From Hyphomonadaceae bacterium (GTDB lineage Bacteria; Pseudomonadota; Alphaproteobacteria; Caulobacterales; Aquidulcibacteraceae): DNA of 64,000 nt. The first letter of the stretch is position 1, and each line of letters starts with the position of its first letter. Under the pieces are notes generated by a model, which saw only the letters and a list, made by a program, of their open reading frames with translations, was not told where the DNA came from and did not search any database. The stretch covers positions 48,413-112,412 of the forward strand of contig WRPI01000002.1 in NCBI GenBank assembly GCA_009773395.1, written 5' to 3'. This document shows positions 59,650 through 64,000 of the stretch, piece by piece. A program made the position numbers and the translations under genes.

Positions 59650-60237
59650 TCACTTTTGGAAATTTCTGCCTCCATAATTCCTGTTAGAAGGCAATTTTTC
59701 TATTTCAGGGCAATATCTTTCGATATATTTGATTTTTGCAGGATTAGTATTAAGTATGCGGGATACTAAATCACATTTTCCGCTTTCATCATTTTCGCTA
59801 TCGAATGAATTCATTGTTCTTAAAATTACCTCGTTGTCATTGCTATTCGCGATGATCTGACGCGACCATGCTGGCAGCGGCTCCATGTAAGAATTTGCGT
59901 CGTAAATAGTTTGCATATGAACCCCTGTGAACTTATTCAAATCACCAGCATGAAAATTAAGGCTATCTCCATGCTCTTGGTCATAAAGGAGCATTTCAAT
60001 TGTCTTAAGTTTGACCCTCGAGCCACTAAATATAGTCTCCTTCTCTGCAAGAATAAAACTAAAAAACCTGATTTGCGTTTTCGCTGGCAATATTGAAACA
60101 ACCGCTACCCGATGTTTAGGTAATACATAAATAAAAAATGATGAGTAAAATACAACACTTAACAGAAACGACCCGATTAAACTCGTAACTGCAACAAGCA
60201 TTCGTTTCATAATTTTGCGGTTAGATTTGAAGGACAT
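59650..60237 (-). CDS. Membrane-anchored hypothetical protein
   Basis: 195 aa; single N-terminal TM segment. Confidence 0.45.
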   Translation of the reverse strand: MSFKSNRKIMKRMLVAVTSLIGSFLLSVVFYSSFFIYVLPKHRVAVVSILPAKTQIRFFSFILAEKETIFSGSRVKLKTIEMLLYDQEHGDSLNFHAGDLNKFTGVHMQTIYDANSYMEPLPAWSRQIIANSNDNEVILRTMNSFDSENDESGKCDLVSRILNTNPAKIKYIERYCPEIEKLPSNRNYGGRNFQK

Positions 60238-60315
60238 GACTTTGGTATTGTTTCTAAACTAAGAACCCAAAAACTCCATTTGAAAATGTCTAATTCCAAT
60301 TGAAATCAAAGCGCT

Positions 60316-63300
60316 CTAATCCCCCACCCTGAACTGTCCAATTTCCACCCCTGCGCCGCGGCCCCTTTGGGTTACTTCAACTACAAAACTTTGTGAGCTT
60401 TCATTGGGCATTCCCCAATTGCGGAACAAGTGAACGGTTACCGAAGTTGGGCCATTGGGATCTAATCTATCTGCGGCAAAAACATTGGCCAATACTTTGT
60501 AATTGCCGTCGGGTGCGTTACGCAGCAAATATTCTTCGGGGCCATAACCACGGGTCATGTCATTTGACAAGCGCCCACCCAAAGCAGTGCGCGGGTTAGA
60601 ATATATTGCGCGCTCACCACTTGGTTCATCAACCCACAAGTCCATGTCGGTTTTATCGGTATTCCATTCCAAAATCACCCGAATATCAACGGCCAAAAGC
60701 GCGGTGAGCCTTGGGTCAAGTTTTTGCGCCAAATCTGCATTGCTAACGCCAAGTTCATGCATGCGCGCAATAATGTGGTTGGCCTCCATCAAAGATATCA
60801 ATTCGATGCCATCATAATCGCCACTTGTTGGTGTGAGGACAATGCGTTTTAGTAAGCCAAGTGCATATTCCAATTGGGCAATTGCGACTTCCTTATTGAT
60901 GCTGCGTGAAGCATATTTTGCGTCGGTTGCGGTGGCGATCGCCAAGGCCAAATTGCGCAAAGATTGCGGTTTATTGGGAGTGATTTGCAGGATTTGCTCA
61001 TTCAACCATATTGCATCATCATAAGCACCATAGCGCAATAAGCGCGCGGCAAGAATTATTTTGGTGTCGATTGTCGCGGATGAAAGTTCAAGTGCATTGC
61101 GTGCCATGGCTGCTGCGCCTGTTTTCATATTATTGCGCCACATCCATTCGGCGACATCGAAATAAAAGGCAGGTGCGTCGCCGTATTCGCGTTCTTGTGA
61201 CAGGAATGCAGCCCTGAACGCAGCACCATTTGTGCCCGATAGCGCCCGCAAATAGGGCCGATCGGGATTCCAAGTCGCGGTGCTTACCGCAATATTTGAG
61301 GTTTGGTTTCGCGGCGCAGCTCCACCGACACGGCTTACATCTCGAACGTCACTTTCGCCACGCGCTGGATTGGTTTGCGGCGCTGTCGCGCGTTGTTCCC
61401 TTGCGCTTTCGCCGCGTATCGTGCCGTCAATTGCGGAAGGCGATGGAGGAGGAGGCGGCGCTGGTGGCGGAGGCGGAGGAGGCGGAGGCGGCGGAGGAGG
61501 CGGAGGAGCTATTGCTTCTGGCGGAACCGGACTTGGACGCGGCGTATCATGCCTTGTGCCAGTCACAACAACGCTGTCTTCATCGCTGCTCGTCCGCCCA
61601 CGCCCAAGCGCATCTTCGGCGGAATTTGCTGGTTCGTTGCCACGATTTTTGCGAATTGTCGCAAGGTTCGGAAAATCACTATTCCACCAAATTTTTTGCT
61701 CATTCCAAGCGCTCAAAATTCGCCCAAAACGCGCATCAATTGCAATTTGCTCTCGTCGCGCAATTTGACCCTGTTCAATCACATAAGAGTCCCAAATTGC
61801 TTTGCTTATTGAGCGTGGGGGTTCGATTTTGTTTATCGCATAATCGCGGCCAGTTTCCAAAACGATAAAACTATAATCTGGCGTGGCGACATTATAGCGC
61901 CGTGCCAAAGCGAGCGTTCTTTCGCGGTCTGGGTTATCGCTGGCCATTTGTCTGTCAATTTGTTCGGCCCCCCAAATCGCGCCCGCGCCATTATTTTCAG
62001 ATGCGCGAATATTTGCCAAATCAAATGGTAATCTGCTGTCATTGATATTCACAACCAAGCGATTGGCTTGCGGTTTGGGGCCAATAATTCGATATTGATC
62101 ATCGCCAATTGGGGTAATCATATAATCGACTTCATCGCCAGCTTCAGTTTCGATTGAATAAAGCCGCAATGGCCTTGCAATTAGCCGTGCCAAAGCATCT
62201 TCAAGGCTTGTTGTGCGCAAATCAATGAAGCCGCCGCCATTGCGACCAGCAAGCCCATTCAATAGCCCGCCATTGGCACGCGCCGATGAGCTTATAGTTT
62301 GCACTCGGCAGGGCCAATGGCGCACGTTAAATTGATCAATATTTATTTGACCATCAGACACCAAAAGACAAATATCGGCGCGGGCAGGCAAAAGCCTATC
62401 AAGGCCGCGAAGCCGTGAAGCGCCTTGATATTCGACATTCGCCAATGCGCTTAATATTGTTTGCCCTGATGGCTTTTCAAAATGGGCAATTCGTGGTTCC
62501 CCATCGGAAAACAAAATCAAATCGAGGTTTTCAGGTTTCGCGCTGTCAATATAATTGGCGATTAATTGCGCTTCTTTTTGTCTGTCATCGTCGCGGCGTG
62601 ACCTCGATGCGTCCCAAAACACCCGAACGCTTCGCACATTTGCTGTTACGGCGGGTTCGGCGGACATAGTGAAGTCAAAAAATTCTTCGCTATTTTCGTG
62701 TTTTGAAATTGCGATTTGGTTGTTATTTGCAAGGCCACCAATAACCAAATTGCCCTCAAGTTTAATGTCGCTTTCGCGCACTAAATTTGTGGATGCGCGT
62801 GAGGTGGGTTCAGTTGAGCGGCGAATTACAAAAGCCATAGGCATATGCAATTTACGGGTATTTCTCGCGTCCACTCGTGCATTCAATGGAATTGCCTGTC
62901 CTCTATCCGATGTCAGTTCAACATTAACCGCGCCAACTTGGGCGGCAGTGGTTAGTGGCAATCTGTAAATTCCATCGGCACCAATTGGCGTAACATAAGA
63001 AAGCGTGATTTTGCGGCCATTATGCGGGAAAATTGGAAATACTCGTGCGCGAAATTGGTTGGCTGCGTTTACTTCGCCAAGGCTTGGATCCACGCCGCGC
63101 CTTAGGTTTTCTTCATAAGCTTCTTGGGCTTGCAATTTGGGCTGCAATACACCGTCAGTCATAACGCCGTTTACATCAAGGCCATAACCGATTACCCGGG
63201 CGCCAACTGGCAAATCAATTGTGAAATCGCCTTCAAGAGTTTGGCCAGTTGGGTTGGCGAAATCAATGACAAAAGTGGTTGTCGCCAAGCTGCCGCTGAT

Positions 63301-63531
63301 GTTGATTTTGATATCGAGGCTGCGAATTTGCAGCGAATTTGCAATATCGACTTGCCTATCGGAGGCAATATTATGCGCCTTCAAATCAAGGGCAGGGCGG
63401 GTGGGCGCGGTTTCATCGCGACTGGGCGCAGTCTCGGCTGCGGCATTTGCGGTAATTGGCGCGCCAATGCCGATTGCGACAAACAAGCCCAATGCGAGAA
63501 TAAGGTTCTTGTTTTTTATCGATTTAGGCAT
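60316..63531 (-). CDS. VIT/VWA domain-containing exported protein with polyproline linker and C-terminal YfaP-like domain
   Basis: 1071 aa; VIT-type N-terminus, VWA-like VRVFWDASRSRRDDD, P-rich linker, C-terminal IRVILEWNTDKTDMDLWVDEPSGERAIYSN. Confidence 0.85.
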   Translation of the reverse strand: MPKSIKNKNLILALGLFVAIGIGAPITANAAAETAPSRDETAPTRPALDLKAHNIASDRQVDIANSLQIRSLDIKINISGSLATTTFVIDFANPTGQTLEGDFTIDLPVGARVIGYGLDVNGVMTDGVLQPKLQAQEAYEENLRRGVDPSLGEVNAANQFRARVFPIFPHNGRKITLSYVTPIGADGIYRLPLTTAAQVGAVNVELTSDRGQAIPLNARVDARNTRKLHMPMAFVIRRSTEPTSRASTNLVRESDIKLEGNLVIGGLANNNQIAISKHENSEEFFDFTMSAEPAVTANVRSVRVFWDASRSRRDDDRQKEAQLIANYIDSAKPENLDLILFSDGEPRIAHFEKPSGQTILSALANVEYQGASRLRGLDRLLPARADICLLVSDGQINIDQFNVRHWPCRVQTISSSARANGGLLNGLAGRNGGGFIDLRTTSLEDALARLIARPLRLYSIETEAGDEVDYMITPIGDDQYRIIGPKPQANRLVVNINDSRLPFDLANIRASENNGAGAIWGAEQIDRQMASDNPDRERTLALARRYNVATPDYSFIVLETGRDYAINKIEPPRSISKAIWDSYVIEQGQIARREQIAIDARFGRILSAWNEQKIWWNSDFPNLATIRKNRGNEPANSAEDALGRGRTSSDEDSVVVTGTRHDTPRPSPVPPEAIAPPPPPPPPPPPPPPPAPPPPPSPSAIDGTIRGESAREQRATAPQTNPARGESDVRDVSRVGGAAPRNQTSNIAVSTATWNPDRPYLRALSGTNGAAFRAAFLSQEREYGDAPAFYFDVAEWMWRNNMKTGAAAMARNALELSSATIDTKIILAARLLRYGAYDDAIWLNEQILQITPNKPQSLRNLALAIATATDAKYASRSINKEVAIAQLEYALGLLKRIVLTPTSGDYDGIELISLMEANHIIARMHELGVSNADLAQKLDPRLTALLAVDIRVILEWNTDKTDMDLWVDEPSGERAIYSNPRTALGGRLSNDMTRGYGPEEYLLRNAPDGNYKVLANVFAADRLDPNGPTSVTVHLFRNWGMPNESSQSFVVEVTQRGRGAGVEIGQFRVGD

Positions 63532-63648
63532 TTTGGGCTCCCGAACAAAATATTTAATAGCCGAACATCGCGCCCAATTTTGTCAAGAATAAGTCACCTT
63601 TAGGGCAATTTCGGTCAAGGTCAGCTTCAACACCAAATTATTTGGTTT

Positions 63649-64000
63649 TTAAGAAGCCGAATATATTTTGAAAGCCCATGGTGCCAAGGTGTGAGTGTCA
63701 TCTGCACGAAATTCCACTTCGTCACCATTTTCAAAGTCCTTATATTTTCCATTCACGAATGCATCAGTCATTTTGAAGCTTACTGGCGAACGGGAAAAAT
63801 TGAAAACCGCAACGACCTTATTATTGCCTTTCATGCGTAAAAAGCTGAAAATTTGCTCTGGTTTATCATTTTCAATTTTTATCATACGCGCACCCCAAGC
63901 CCCATTATGCAAGGCAGGGTTTGCGGTTTTGAAGGCGGCGAGTTTTGTAAATAATGGTGCTAAATCGCAGTCTTTCCAGATAATTTCGTCTTTTTCAAAA
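63649..64000 (-). CDS. C-terminal part of an alpha-amylase/alpha-glucosidase-family glycosidase (truncated by window)
   Basis: Open frame to the edge: FEKDEIIWKDCDLAPLFTKLAAFKTANPALHNGAWG...; C-terminal beta-domain VVAVFNFSRSPVSF. Confidence 0.75.
   Translation of the reverse strand, partial: FEKDEIIWKDCDLAPLFTKLAAFKTANPALHNGAWGARMIKIENDKPEQIFSFLRMKGNNKVVAVFNFSRSPVSFKMTDAFVNGKYKDFENGDEVEFRADDTHTLAPWAFKIYSAS

Noticed and set aside
61280-61812. Plus-strand ORFs with polyglycine/polyarginine tracts
   Set aside because: Antisense of the polyproline linker of the VIT/VWA gene.
1-64000. tRNA or rRNA genes
   Set aside because: No convincing cloverleaf or rRNA sequence was recognised by eye; tRNAscan-SE would be needed to exclude one.

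Overview
The window is a 64 kb chromosomal segment of an alphaproteobacterium. CtrA, the CtrA inhibitor SciP (DUF1153), FlbD and a fliF-fliG-fliH/flbE-fliN-flbD gene order suggest the Caulobacterales/Hyphomonadaceae group; this taxonomic placement is inference. About 23-42 kb is a large flagellar cluster. The remaining core genes include ctpA-like, M23, rlmH, rsfS, hrcA-grpE, prmC, DUF4167, mnmA, rlmJ, ispH, argS and adenosine deaminase. Accessory regions are: an archaic (spore-coat-U type) chaperone-usher pilus cluster with two tandem divergent LuxR-type regulators (8.8-17.2 kb); a ParDE-like toxin-antitoxin pair fused into the prmC operon, followed upstream by an XRE/two-membrane-paralog module (20-22 kb); a KptA/Tpt1 RNA 2'-phosphotransferase; a cold-shock protein with an RG/GGG repeat N-terminus; an Abi_2-like HEPN protein; and a VIT/VWA protein with a polyproline linker. 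The most unusual signals are non-coding. There is a pair of homologous ~164-bp near-perfect palindromes (8644-8807 and 18043-18206). Each starts with the TAG stop codon of the adjacent gene, and together they bracket the pilus/regulator region. There are also composite inverted-repeat elements (start of window, 25.7-25.9 kb, 42.1 kb) that have a constant scaffold but different internal hairpins. All calls come from reading the sequence and supplied translations; no database search was run.
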